From the NCBI RefSeq assembly GCF_920984665.1, contig NZ_CAKLBP010000007.1:266077-330076 (forward strand): 64,000 nt of DNA, written 5' to 3'. Below the pieces are notes generated by a model, which made no database searches, was not told the DNA's origin, and was given only the letters and a program-made list of their open reading frames with translations. The position numbers and the translations under genes were made by a program. Below are positions 16,623-25,041 of the stretch, piece by piece. Each line of letters opens with the position of its first letter. Positions within the stretch are counted from its first letter, which is position 1. Origin of the DNA: Pedobacter sp. Leaf170. GTDB taxonomy: Bacteria; Bacteroidota; Bacteroidia; Sphingobacteriales; Sphingobacteriaceae.

Positions 16623-17306
16623 CTAAAGTTTCATTTTCATAAAATCCATTACTCTTTTAAATTCGTCATGTAAATCCGCTTTCAAATAAATCCTTTCTTT
16701 ACTAATGGGATGAAAAAAGCTTAGTTCGGATGCATGTAAGAGCATGGTTGTCATATTCCATTGCTCTAAAAAGAATTTATTTTGCTTATTGCAGCCATGT
16801 GTTCTATCGCCAATTATTGGATGCAAAATATGACTAAAATGCCGTCTTAGCTGGTGCATCCTTCCTGTTTTTGGGGTAGCTTCAACTAATGAATATCTTG
16901 AGGTTGCATGTTTGCCCAAAGGTATATCAACCTCAGCCTTTTGCAGGGTTTTAAATGACGTAAATGCATCCTGCATGGTTCCGTTTTCTTTAGCCAAGGG
17001 ATAATCTATGTCCATTATATCTGGGGCAAAACCACGTAGTATCGCAAGATATTTTTTATCAGTTTCAGTATTCATAAACTGTTGATGCATAGCAATTTCG
17101 GCTACTTTATCAAAAGCAAAAAGTAATATACCACTAGTCTTTCTATCCAGTCTATGTACCGGGCTTACGTGTTTGCCAACCTGGTCTCGGAGCATTTGAA
17201 GCGCAAATTCGGTAGCATCTCTGGCAATTGATGATTGGTGCACTAATAATCCATGCGGTTTATTTATTGCAATTAAATGTTCATCCTGATAAATGATTTC
17301 GAGCAT
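16623..17306 (-). CDS. truC: tRNA pseudouridine synthase C (TruC-like)
   Basis: 227 residues, single RluA-family catalytic domain without an S4 domain. The catalytic Asp is residue 54 in VHRLDRKTSGILLFA. The later segment TGRMHQLRRHFSHILHPIIGDRTHG is characteristic of TruC, which makes pseudouridine 65 in some tRNAs, rather than of RluC or RluD. It lies 20 bases after the HDAC-like gene, at the end of the operon kynU-bestrophin-HDAC-truC. Confidence 0.86.
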   Translation of the reverse strand: MLEIIYQDEHLIAINKPHGLLVHQSSIARDATEFALQMLRDQVGKHVSPVHRLDRKTSGILLFAFDKVAEIAMHQQFMNTETDKKYLAILRGFAPDIMDIDYPLAKENGTMQDAFTSFKTLQKAEVDIPLGKHATSRYSLVEATPKTGRMHQLRRHFSHILHPIIGDRTHGCNKQNKFFLEQWNMTTMLLHASELSFFHPISKERIYLKADLHDEFKRVMDFMKMKL

Positions 17307-17326
17307 GGGCGAAGATAAGGATATTG

Positions 17327-18229
17327 TTAAGTAAACAAGTCAAATGCTAATCGGTAAGTATTACAATGCGCATCAACTATATCTTTAATATCTGCAGAAT
17401 AACCGCCTCCCATGCTTACTTGGACAGGCAGGCCTTTACTCCTACACGCTTGCAAAACAATATTATCCCGCTCCTTACAGGCCATTTTGCTTAGCGAAAG
17501 TTTCCCTAACTTATCGGTGGCTAAAACATCAACACCTGATAAGTAAAATACAAAATCTGGTTTAGCTTCCAGAAATGCCTTTTCTAAATTACTAAGCATT
17601 ATGGAAAGATATTCATCATCTCCAATACCATCGTTTAATGCAACATCTAAGTTTGATAGCTCTTTTCTAAACGGAAAATTTTTATCGCCATGCATGGAAA
17701 AAGTATAAACTTTTGGATGATTTTGAAAAATTTCTGCTGTGCCGTTACCTTGATGAACATCTAAATCAATAATTAATATGCGATAAGCTAATTTCTTATT
17801 TAATAAATAGTTAACAGCAATAGCTTGGTCGTTAAGCATACAAAATCCTTCTCCCCAATTGCTACCTGCATGATGCGTTCCACCTGCAACATTAAATGCA
17901 ATTCCATTAGCCATTGCAAATTGTGCCCCATCTATTGTTCCTTGGGCAATCCGTAATTCGCGTTCAATTAGCTGAGCATTAAGCGGAAAACCTATTCTTC
18001 TTTGTTCTTTAGCAGGAAGCGTCAAATTTTTCAAATGTTTCCAATAAGAAACATCATGCGTAAGAAGTACATGTTCTTCAGCCAAAGGCTCCGGATGAAA
18101 AATGTTTTCTTCAGAGATTGTACCTTCGTGCAAAAGTTGTCCGGGAATTAATTCATATTTAAGCATCGGGAAACGATGCCCTTCGGGCAGTGGATGTGCA
18201 TACAGCGGATGCCAGGCAACTTTTATCAT
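17327..18229 (-). CDS. Histone deacetylase-family (AcuC-like) deacetylase
   Basis: 300 residues of the arginase-deacetylase fold. The His pair is in GGTHHAGSNWGEGFC, the Zn ligands are the Asp and His in LIIDLDVHQGNGT and the Asp in YLSGVDVLATDKLG, followed by the GGGYS loop. Bacterial relatives remove acetyl groups from lysine or polyamines; the substrate is not predictable. The ATG overlaps the bestrophin stop by four bases (18226-18229). Confidence 0.9.
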   Translation of the reverse strand: MIKVAWHPLYAHPLPEGHRFPMLKYELIPGQLLHEGTISEENIFHPEPLAEEHVLLTHDVSYWKHLKNLTLPAKEQRRIGFPLNAQLIERELRIAQGTIDGAQFAMANGIAFNVAGGTHHAGSNWGEGFCMLNDQAIAVNYLLNKKLAYRILIIDLDVHQGNGTAEIFQNHPKVYTFSMHGDKNFPFRKELSNLDVALNDGIGDDEYLSIMLSNLEKAFLEAKPDFVFYLSGVDVLATDKLGKLSLSKMACKERDNIVLQACRSKGLPVQVSMGGGYSADIKDIVDAHCNTYRLAFDLFT

Positions 18230-19089
18230 TTACCTAATATTTCCTCCACGTGCTTTTCGATATTGTCACAAATCTGATCAACCGGTAAGTCGTTTGCATC
18301 CTCTCCAAATGGATTCTCAATTTCCTCAGCTATCAGCTCTAAACTCGCTAATACATAAAGAATAAAGGGAACGATTAATACCAGGTAATAGCCTAAACTG
18401 AAAACCCAACCAATTGGTATGGTAAGCACATAAATAAAAATGAATTTCTTTATGAAGGCACTATAAGAAAATGGAATCGGTGTATTTTTTATTCGTTCAC
18501 AGCCGCCACAAATATCAGTAAATTGGTTCACGTCATTTGTTAACACGATTAATTGCTCTTGAGAGATTTGCTGGCTTGCCGTTAAAGCGTACAATCTGGA
18601 AATCATACTGCTCGCAATTTGATTGGGGATATGTTTACCGGCTTCAACCTCTATCAAAAAACTGTTTTTACCAAAATATTGTTTCTCACGTAAATGTTCT
18701 TTTAAAGCAAAGGCATATTTTGGAATACCATATTCAAAGAAACGAACGTCATCGTTGGATAGATTTAAAGCCTTAATTTTCATTGAAAAGTTTCGGCTAA
18801 CATTGGTTAAGTTTCCTAAAAGCTTCCTGCCATCCCACCACCTGTCGTAAGATGTATTTGTTCTAAATACCAGTAGCATCGATATTACAAAGCCAAGTAA
18901 ACTGTGCATCATGCCGATATTACTTACATAATCACTTTTAGAAAGTTTAAAAACATTCAATTCCAAGAAAGCCACTAATGCCGAGAAAATTGAAACGCTT
19001 AACATCAGCGGCCATAATTTCCGGATGGTATCAGCCTTATGAACATTAAATATGAAAGTAAACCAATCTTTAGGATTATAATTAATCAT
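18226..19089 (-). CDS. Bestrophin-family ion channel
   Basis: 287 residues with the bestrophin/UPF0187 pattern: early helix and loop VNPKDWF-like start (INYNPKDWFTFIFNVH), then GFVISMLLVFRTNTSYDRWWDGRKLLG, and a C-terminal ELIAEEIENPFGEDANDLPVDQI motif. Bacterial homologues form pentameric channels in the inner membrane, cation- or anion-selective. It lies between kynU, whose stop touches its ATG, and the HDAC-like gene, which overlaps it by four bases. Functional link to its neighbours unknown. Confidence 0.93.
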   Translation of the reverse strand: MINYNPKDWFTFIFNVHKADTIRKLWPLMLSVSIFSALVAFLELNVFKLSKSDYVSNIGMMHSLLGFVISMLLVFRTNTSYDRWWDGRKLLGNLTNVSRNFSMKIKALNLSNDDVRFFEYGIPKYAFALKEHLREKQYFGKNSFLIEVEAGKHIPNQIASSMISRLYALTASQQISQEQLIVLTNDVNQFTDICGGCERIKNTPIPFSYSAFIKKFIFIYVLTIPIGWVFSLGYYLVLIVPFILYVLASLELIAEEIENPFGEDANDLPVDQICDNIEKHVEEILGK

Positions 19090-20391
19090 TTAGCTTATGT
19101 TAATGTTTAAAACTTGTTTGCATACTTTTAATAACGCTTGTCCGGTTAAATAAATATCTTCAAAAGAATTATACAAGGGAATCGGACTTAAGCGTATCAC
19201 GTTTGGCTCACGCCAATCTCCAAGCACCCCGAAATCAATCAAACCATCAAAAATCTCTTTTCCTTTTTGCGCTGCGATGATAGAAAGTTGCGATCCTCTA
19301 TCTATGGGGTTTTTAGGTGTAATTATTTTAAACTGCAACAAATTAATTTCTTTATTAACCTGATTGATAATAAATTCTAAATATCCAGTTAAACTTATAC
19401 TTTTATTCCTAAGCGCTTCTACATTGCCGGCTTTATCAAAAATTTGTAGCGACGCGTGGTAAAGCGCCATTGGCATTACCTGCGTACAACTCACCTGCCA
19501 ACCATCTGCACCTGCTTCCGCAACAAAGCCCTTTTCCATTTTAAAACGTTTACTTTCCTGATAACCCCACCATCCCGCAAAGCGATTCAGGCTGGTATTG
19601 TTATGATGTTTTTGATGGACGAAAATGCCACTAATTCCACCAGGACCAGAATTTTGATATTTATATGAACACCAGCATGCAAAATCTACATCCCAATTGT
19701 GCAACTGTAACGGCACATTACCTGCAGCATGGGCTAAATCCCAGCCCACAATTGCACCAACATCGTGACCAGCCGTAGTGATTTTCTCCATATCATACCA
19801 TTGGCCGGTATAATAATTAATTCCTCCAAAAAGGACTAAGGCTATTTCCTCGCCATTTTCTTTGATTTTAGCAACAATATCTTCATTCCTTAAAATTTCT
19901 TCGCCTTCCCTTGGAAATACCTCTATAATTGCTTCATTTGGATTAAAGCCATGAAACTTAACCTGACTTTCAATGGCATATTGATCGGAAGGAAAAGCAC
20001 CACCTTCCATTATAATTTTAAAGCGTTTGCCTTTTGGTTGATAAAAACTCACCATCAATAAATGAAGGTTTACCGTTAGCGTATTCATCGGACAAACCTC
20101 CATTGGTGATGCCCCAACAATCGGGGCCATCAAATTTTTAAGCGCTTTATGGTAAAACATCCAAGGTTCCTCACCATCAAACCAGCCCTCTACAGCATAG
20201 TTTGCCCAATTATCTAGCTGACGATTTAAAACCTCTCTTGCTACTTTAGGTTGCAAACCTAAAGAATTGCCGCACAGATATATAAACTCTCCATTTTTAT
20301 GATTTGGAAATAGAAATTCAGACCTAAATTCTTTTAAAGAATCTGTTTCATCCAAGTGCTTTGCGAAAGCTAAATTATTTTCAAAATTCAT
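19090..20391 (-). CDS. kynU: Kynureninase
   Basis: 433 residues, slightly above the 410-430 of the family. The enzyme uses pyridoxal phosphate to cleave kynurenine or 3-hydroxykynurenine to anthranilate or 3-hydroxyanthranilate and alanine. The lysine that binds PLP is in CSYKYQNSGPGG, and the family's FGGINYYTGQ and GWDLAHAAGNVPL blocks are present. It heads the minus-strand operon of kynU, bestrophin, HDAC and truC. No other kynurenine-pathway gene is in the window. Confidence 0.95.
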   Translation of the reverse strand: MNFENNLAFAKHLDETDSLKEFRSEFLFPNHKNGEFIYLCGNSLGLQPKVAREVLNRQLDNWANYAVEGWFDGEEPWMFYHKALKNLMAPIVGASPMEVCPMNTLTVNLHLLMVSFYQPKGKRFKIIMEGGAFPSDQYAIESQVKFHGFNPNEAIIEVFPREGEEILRNEDIVAKIKENGEEIALVLFGGINYYTGQWYDMEKITTAGHDVGAIVGWDLAHAAGNVPLQLHNWDVDFACWCSYKYQNSGPGGISGIFVHQKHHNNTSLNRFAGWWGYQESKRFKMEKGFVAEAGADGWQVSCTQVMPMALYHASLQIFDKAGNVEALRNKSISLTGYLEFIINQVNKEINLLQFKIITPKNPIDRGSQLSIIAAQKGKEIFDGLIDFGVLGDWREPNVIRLSPIPLYNSFEDIYLTGQALLKVCKQVLNINIS

Positions 20392-20403
20392 TGCCTCAAT
20401 ATT

Positions 20404-20437
20404 ACAAAAAAAGCAGGCATTGTTTCCAATCCTGCTT
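20404..20437 (-). terminator. Intrinsic terminator of the PPOX-family gene
   Basis: AAGCAGG (20411-20417) pairs with CCTGCTT (20431-20437), with an inner ATTG/CAAT stem. On the minus strand a T-run follows (20404-20410). It separates the upstream oxidase-like gene from kynU. Confidence 0.8.
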
Positions 20438-20456
20438 CAATCTGTTTTGATAATTG

Positions 20457-20945
20457 TTAAAATTTTATCGTGTCGTGTTTGCCAATATCTGGTGTATCGC
20501 CAGTAACAACAGCCTTTAATATGCTAAATAAAACTACAATTTTTGATGATGATGAATCCCAGTATTCTGCTTCTTCTGGTGTAACTTTTATCAAAATCAA
20601 TCTTGGGTCTTCAACGCCATCAGGAAACCATGCTTTAACAAATGGATTAAAATAAGCTTCTTTTCTAACTTTATCATCTACTAATTCTGCCTTCCCCTTT
20701 ACAGTTAGATAAGTGTTTTTAGACGGCTCACTATAAGCAAGCAGAACATTATTATCTTTTGAAATTTCTTTCGATTTTAATGAATATTCATTGGTAAAAA
20801 ACCAAATACTTCCATCTTCTTCAATTTTTGCAGTACCCATTGGGCGACTACCGAATTCATCCTTAGTTGAAACTGTAGTAAACATACATGTTCTTACACT
20901 TTCAGCCATTTCTTTTAGAATTGATATATTTTTCTCGTTTTTCAT
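20457..20945 (-). CDS. Pyridoxamine 5'-phosphate oxidase-family (general stress FMN-binding) protein
   Basis: 162 residues with the split-barrel fold: CMFTTVSTKDEFGSRPMGTAKI, then GSIWFFTNEYSLKSKEI, then YLTVKGKAELVDD, and PRLILIKVTPEEAEYWDSS. This is the general stress protein 26 branch, which binds FMN, not a true PdxH. Role probably in stress response. Followed by its own terminator, and read away from the 3-methyladenine glycosylase upstream by a gap of 51 bases. Confidence 0.86.
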   Translation of the reverse strand: MKNEKNISILKEMAESVRTCMFTTVSTKDEFGSRPMGTAKIEEDGSIWFFTNEYSLKSKEISKDNNVLLAYSEPSKNTYLTVKGKAELVDDKVRKEAYFNPFVKAWFPDGVEDPRLILIKVTPEEAEYWDSSSSKIVVLFSILKAVVTGDTPDIGKHDTIKF

Positions 20946-20996
20946 AGCTTAATTTTATATAGATGAAAAACAGCGGTATGTTAGAAATGTTTTAGT

Positions 20997-21602
20997 TTAA
21001 ACCTTATTTGGTTTACTAACATATTTATTTCCTTTAACAAAAAAACGCCAGGGTAATAGAGCATGTTCCTTTGCATAAGCAATCCCAACACGAGGCGTAG
21101 CAGCTATTTCAATGTCCTCATATTTTATACCATAATCCTCTATCCAGATTTCATCACCTGTTAAGTTTTTAGCATTAAAAGTTTTATCAATACCCAAAGC
21201 CTTTGCCGCCGAACCTGGTCCGGATGAAATTGCTGGTTTTGAAAGTAACATGTTACGCCTTTGCTCAATGATATCAATTCCAAGAATTGGCTCAATCGCC
21301 CTTATCAAAATCGCATGCGGTTCATCTTTGGCAGCGCTTACAACATTAAAAAGATGGTGCATACCATAACAGAGATAAACATAAGCAACACCACCTTCGC
21401 TATACATCGTTTCTGTTCTGCCGGTTCTTCTGCCTCCATAAGCATGTGAAGCTTTATCTTTAACACCAAAATAAGCTTCAGTTTCGACAATAATGCCAGC
21501 AGTTAATTCATTATCAATGTTGGTATAGAGCACCTTTCCTAATAAATCCTTTGCCAGAAAAATTGCATCAGAATTTAAATAATATTCGGCTTTTAGCTTC
21601 AA
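20997..21602 (-). CDS. DNA-3-methyladenine glycosylase (AAG/MPG type)
   Basis: 201 residues, complete. The enzyme removes alkylated purines, such as 3-methyladenine and hypoxanthine, to start base-excision repair. Conserved blocks are FLAKDLLGKVL, the catalytic IIVETEAYFGVKDKASHAYGG (the Glu activates the water), TETMYSEGGVAYVYLCYGMHHLFNVV and SSGPGSAAKALGI. Together with endonuclease V it gives the window two inosine/alkylation repair enzymes. It lies 13 bases after the GAF gene and is probably cotranscribed. Confidence 0.93.
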   Translation of the reverse strand: MKLKAEYYLNSDAIFLAKDLLGKVLYTNIDNELTAGIIVETEAYFGVKDKASHAYGGRRTGRTETMYSEGGVAYVYLCYGMHHLFNVVSAAKDEPHAILIRAIEPILGIDIIEQRRNMLLSKPAISSGPGSAAKALGIDKTFNAKNLTGDEIWIEDYGIKYEDIEIAATPRVGIAYAKEHALLPWRFFVKGNKYVSKPNKV

Positions 21603-21615
21603 AATAATTAACTTA

Positions 21616-22092
21616 TTACTTTAATAAAATTGATATAACCTGCTGTAAATAAACACTATCAATATTATCATAATGATTTAAGTATTCACTATCTACATCA
21701 AGCACACCAATTACTTCACCATCCTTTATCAATGGCAAAACGATTTCTGATTTAGATGCAGTTGCACACGCAATATGACCAGGAAATTCATCAACATTTG
21801 GTACAATAAGCGTTTTGGATTGTGCCCATGAAGCGCCACAAACACCTTTGCCTTTTTTAATGCGGGTACAAGCAACCGGACCTTGAAATGGACCCAAAAC
21901 TAATTCATCATTCTTTACAAGATAAAAACCTACCCAAAACCAGTTAAACTGCTCTTTAAGTGCTGCTGATACATTAGCCATATTCGCAACGAAATCTTCT
22001 TCCCCATCAAGCAATGCCATAATTTGAGGGATTAATGATTCATATTGTTCTGCCTTTGTTTTGTTTCTATCAATAGTTAAATCTTCTGCCAT
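21616..22092 (-). CDS. GAF-domain free methionine-(R)-sulfoxide reductase
   Basis: 158 residues from the ATG at 22092 (MAEDLTIDRNKTK). A single GAF domain holds the family's Cys set: VACTRI, KGKGVCGASWAQ and HIACATAS, matching the catalytic and resolving cysteines of fRMsr (MsrC in E. coli). The enzyme reduces free methionine R-sulfoxide with thioredoxin. It is followed by the glycosylase 13 bases downstream, giving a small damage-repair operon. Confidence 0.88.
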   Translation of the reverse strand: MAEDLTIDRNKTKAEQYESLIPQIMALLDGEEDFVANMANVSAALKEQFNWFWVGFYLVKNDELVLGPFQGPVACTRIKKGKGVCGASWAQSKTLIVPNVDEFPGHIACATASKSEIVLPLIKDGEVIGVLDVDSEYLNHYDNIDSVYLQQVISILLK

Positions 22093-22210
22093 AATGCAAG
22101 CAAAGTTAATCATGATAACCATGTTTTTAAGATTTCACTTTGATAATGACAAAAATTTGAAAACATGGACTTATAATTTGATTAGTTTTGAATGAATTAA
22201 TGATTAATAA

Positions 22211-22900
22211 ATGATTGTAGCATTAACCATAACAAAGTTTAAACCCATAACAATACCATTCGCTTTTATAGGAATGGCTATTTTGAGGCTACCATTAATA
22301 CTAAATAGAAAGTGCTCATTCTGGAAATTGATGGGTGCCGGAAAAGATGCACAAGTAGATTTAGGTCCGGATTTTAAGCATTGGGCAATATTGACAGCGT
22401 GGGAGAATAAAGCAGATTGCGATGACTTCTACAAACATTCATTCCCAATTAAATGGTTTCGCATGTTTGGTATTGAAGAATTTACTGTATTACTTAAACC
22501 TTTAACATCACATGGTTTATGGTCAGGAAAACAGCCATTTAAGATTGAAAAATCTAATGAAAATAAATCTGGAAAAGTGGCAGTAATTACAAGAGCCGCC
22601 ATTAAATTAAATAAGCGTAAAGAATTTAGAGACAACATTTCTAGAGCTGCAAAAGAAATGCGCAAAGCAGAAGGATTTATAATATCTGCCGGCGTTGGTG
22701 AAAACCCTTATTTAGATCAGGCAACTTTTTCTATTTGGGAGAATGTAGAGGCGATGAAAAATTATGCCTATAAATCTGTCGACCACTCAGACGTTATAAA
22801 ATTAACCAGGCAACGGAAATGGTATTCGGAAGAATTATTTGCTCGTTTCGCAATAATACAATGTACAGGGAGCCTAAACAGACAATCCATATCTCTTTAA
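22211..22900 (+). CDS. Spheroidene monooxygenase (CrtA)-like protein
   Basis: 229 residues. Two segments resemble CrtA-like heme proteins: CSFWKLMGAGKDAQVDLGPDFKHWAILTAWENKADC and FIISAGVGENPYLDQATFSIWENVEAMKNYAYKS. CrtA adds a keto group to carotenoids in phototrophs; the non-phototrophic relatives have no proven role. An N-terminal hydrophobic stretch (ITIPFAFIGMAIL) may pack in the core or touch the membrane. No carotenoid genes are seen nearby. The name is a family-level guess. Confidence 0.55.
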   Translation: MIVALTITKFKPITIPFAFIGMAILRLPLILNRKCSFWKLMGAGKDAQVDLGPDFKHWAILTAWENKADCDDFYKHSFPIKWFRMFGIEEFTVLLKPLTSHGLWSGKQPFKIEKSNENKSGKVAVITRAAIKLNKRKEFRDNISRAAKEMRKAEGFIISAGVGENPYLDQATFSIWENVEAMKNYAYKSVDHSDVIKLTRQRKWYSEELFARFAIIQCTGSLNRQSISL

Positions 22901-22934
22901 AAACACAATAAATTTATTTAAACAATATAAAACC

Positions 22935-23186
22935 ATGAGAGTTGTAGCAGAACTTCCGCACCCGGAATGTAAAATATCAATTTTTTCGATGAACCAAAAG
23001 TTCATAGTGAAATTTGAACAGGGCACATTTGAACAAAGCTATAAATTAGCAGAGTTAGACTTAAGTGGGGGTGGCGTAAATGATGTGTTTGAAATCTTAG
23101 ATGAAGAGTTTATAGCTACCGTGATTGAGCGCTTTAAAACGATGCGCATTGATTTTGGATTAGCTTATAAAAGACATCAATATTAG
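22935..23186 (+). CDS. Small conserved hypothetical protein
   Basis: 83 residues, soluble, no signal. It begins MRVVAELPHPECKISIFSMNQKFIVKFEQGTFEQSYK and ends FKTMRIDFGLAYKRHQY. Proteins like this seem common in Sphingobacteriaceae, but I know no function. It follows the CrtA-like gene by 34 bases and may share its transcript. The 350 bases after it are AT-rich and hold no gene I can support before the terminator at 23541. Confidence 0.7.
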   Translation: MRVVAELPHPECKISIFSMNQKFIVKFEQGTFEQSYKLAELDLSGGGVNDVFEILDEEFIATVIERFKTMRIDFGLAYKRHQY

Positions 23187-23540
23187 TATGTAACAAATTG
23201 ATTTACAGTACATAAAATTATTAAACAGAATTTTATTTTGAATTTAAAGCCCAAATACAGCAATTAAAGCTCAGCTATATAATTATTTACTTGAGCAATA
23301 TAAATCTAAATAGCTGATATTCAATTATTAATAATAGCAAACAAAATTATATTTTGATGCCTCGTATAGCCAAATAAATGATAATTTGAGCTGAATTGAG
23401 CAATCTGCATCCATTAGTAGATCAAAATAAATGTACAAGAAAATTATTCAGGTTAGATTTGATGTCGGGATTGAATAATAGTGAATTGACTATGCTAACA
23501 GACATTCACCATTACCCTTATGGAAATGGTACAAAAGCAA

Positions 23541-23574
23541 AAAGGTCCCGATTTATAGTCGGGACCTTTTTATT
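23541..23574 (-). terminator. Bidirectional intrinsic terminator
   Basis: An 11-bp stem (AAAGGTCCCGA at 23541-23551 with TCGGGACCTTT at 23559-23569) flanked by A and T tracts. It ends the H1-like gene on the minus strand and could also stop reading from the plus strand. Confidence 0.9.
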
Positions 23575-23590
23575 TGTACTCGCGAAATTA

Positions 23591-23770
23591 TTATTTTCCA
23601 GAGTTTTTCTTGTCAGTTACTTCTGCACGGATTTCTTGTGCTAAAACTTTAAGATCTTGCATTGCTTTACGCACACGAGTACCAGCAGCTGCATTGCCAG
23701 CGTTATAAAATTTTTCTACATCTGCTTCTATTGCAGCTACAGCAGCTTTAACTTTTGAGAATTTTTCCAT
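23591..23770 (-). CDS. Histone H1-like small DNA-associated protein
   Basis: A 59-codon ORF, too short for usual cut-offs, from ATG at 23770 to TAA at 23591. It reads MEKFSKVKAAVAAIEADVEK, then FYNAGNAAAGTRVRKAMQDL and KVLAQEIRAEVTDKKNSGK. This is the Bacteroidota histone H1-like family (Hc1 type), which are short Ala/Lys-rich helical proteins thought to bind DNA. A strong terminator follows directly. A TATATTTG -7 box on the minus strand at 23848-23855 would give a leader of about 70 bases. Confidence 0.85.
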   Translation of the reverse strand: MEKFSKVKAAVAAIEADVEKFYNAGNAAAGTRVRKAMQDLKVLAQEIRAEVTDKKNSGK

Positions 23771-23847
23771 CGCTAATTGATGTTTTTAAGGTTTAAAAAA
23801 TTTATTTCATCAATAATACATATTTACCTCGAATTAACAAGAGAATG

Positions 23848-23855
23848 CAAATATA
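23848..23855 (-). promoter_or_regulatory. Candidate -7 box for the H1-like gene
   Basis: Reads TATATTTG on the minus strand (TAnnTTTG), 78 bases before the ATG of the H1-like gene. No clear TTTG element is seen upstream. Confidence 0.35.
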
Positions 23856-23931
23856 AATTTGAAAGAAGTTTTGCACATTTTGAAAAGCCCTAACATGCCT
23901 TTGCAATATAATGAGGGTATATTTTGGATTT

Positions 23932-24540
23932 TCAACCTAAAAAAACAGGTGTATTCCAGTTCATCTGTTTGGATAATTTTATCAGATTTTCAAAGGTTTT
24001 ATTGGCGCTATTAATGGTTCTATCGTAGTCTTGCTCCTGCACCGTTTCATTTAACACAGCAACAAAAGTTTTCCATTTTGCGCTTAAATCATCACCATAA
24101 ACACCATAATAATTTAAACCAGCTTCTTTGCCTTCAAAGTTAGAATTGGCTAAAATATGCTTCTTAATCACGTTTCCGCCTAATGTGGCGCCTTCTAGTA
24201 CATAAAGCGCACCTAAAACTTCAGCATTATTGGGCGCTGGCAAATACAATTCAAAATTTAATGGAGGTAAGGTTAAAACATCAATGTTCCAATAAGTCAA
24301 ATCCTTTTGTAATGATTCAAGCTTCAATCTATTTTTCATATCGAGCTGGCTTGCAATGCTGTCATCTAACATATTTGCCAAGCTATGTTCTAATTTTTGA
24401 TGGATGATGTAATTAATGGTAAGCAACTTTTTATAATTTTCGATGCTTAAAGTTTTGTTCATAATATCATTAACAAACATTAATGATTCTAACTGTTGGT
24501 GTTTATCTCCGGTTTGATTTCTTAATAAATTGGCAATCAT
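23932..24540 (-). CDS. Biliverdin-producing heme oxygenase (BphO/HmuO-like)
   Basis: 202 residues, helical. Features are an early His region (GDKHQQLESLMF), the central YVLEGATLGGNVIKKHI, in which the Gly-rich distal helix is typical of heme oxygenases, and a matching C-terminal part. The enzyme opens heme to biliverdin, CO and iron. Next to it lies a bacteriophytochrome that needs biliverdin, so it probably supplies the chromophore. A terminator hairpin at 24565-24598 divides it from the upstream response regulator. Confidence 0.85.
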   Translation of the reverse strand: MIANLLRNQTGDKHQQLESLMFVNDIMNKTLSIENYKKLLTINYIIHQKLEHSLANMLDDSIASQLDMKNRLKLESLQKDLTYWNIDVLTLPPLNFELYLPAPNNAEVLGALYVLEGATLGGNVIKKHILANSNFEGKEAGLNYYGVYGDDLSAKWKTFVAVLNETVQEQDYDRTINSANKTFENLIKLSKQMNWNTPVFLG

Positions 24541-24564
24541 TGTGATTTAAAATATCGATGGTTG

Positions 24565-24598
24565 TAAAAAAGAAAAGATTCGGCGTAAACCGAATCTT
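24565..24598 (-). terminator. Intrinsic terminator or attenuator between response regulator and heme oxygenase
   Basis: AAGATTCGG (24575-24583) pairs with CCGAATCTT (24590-24598); on the minus strand a T-rich tract follows (24565-24574). It sits 20 bases after the response-regulator stop. Confidence 0.78.
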
Positions 24599-24617
24599 CA
24601 ATCTATATAAGTAAAAA

Positions 24618-25037
24618 TTAATTTAAGCGTAAATGCTGGTTAAACCAGAAATCGTGTACCGAATGTACACATTGTACCAAATTGTCGTATCCGTTTGGTT
24701 TAGTTAAGTAAGCATTAGCTCCAAACTCTATTGATGCTTTAATATCATCAGGATTATCAGAGGTAGAAAACAATATTACCGGTACAGACTTTAAATAAGG
24801 AATATCTCGGATAAATTTAAGTAAATCTAAACCAGATAAGCCTGGTAAGTTTAAATCCAGCAATATCAGCTTGGGTTTTGTTTTAGTATCGGCAAAGTTT
24901 TGAAGTTTTCGAAGCGCTTCTGTTCCATCCTCAACAATCGTTAAGTTTAAACTGTCTTTCACTTCCTGAATTGCACTCTGCATAAAAAATGCATAGTCCA
25001 CATCGTCTTCTACGTAAAATATATCGGGCGTTTTCAT
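24618..25037 (-). CDS. Phytochrome-associated single-domain response regulator (Rcp-like)
   Basis: 139 residues, a receiver domain and no output domain. The acidic pocket is VEDDVD, the phospho-acceptor is Asp61 in LILLDLNLPG, then the Thr/Ser (FSTSD) and the Lys in YLTKPNG. The Rcp subclass has this short form and follows phytochromes. Its start lies four bases after the phytochrome stop, so the kinase probably phosphorylates it. The conserved YDNLVQCVHSVHDFW end is typical of the subclass. Confidence 0.92.
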   Translation of the reverse strand: MKTPDIFYVEDDVDYAFFMQSAIQEVKDSLNLTIVEDGTEALRKLQNFADTKTKPKLILLDLNLPGLSGLDLLKFIRDIPYLKSVPVILFSTSDNPDDIKASIEFGANAYLTKPNGYDNLVQCVHSVHDFWFNQHLRLN

Positions 25038-25041
25038 CTTA

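Noticed and set aside
23396..23644. Plus-strand ORF of 82 codons
   Set aside because: It runs through a strong terminator hairpin and over the H1-like gene in the other strand; protein is unlike any family.
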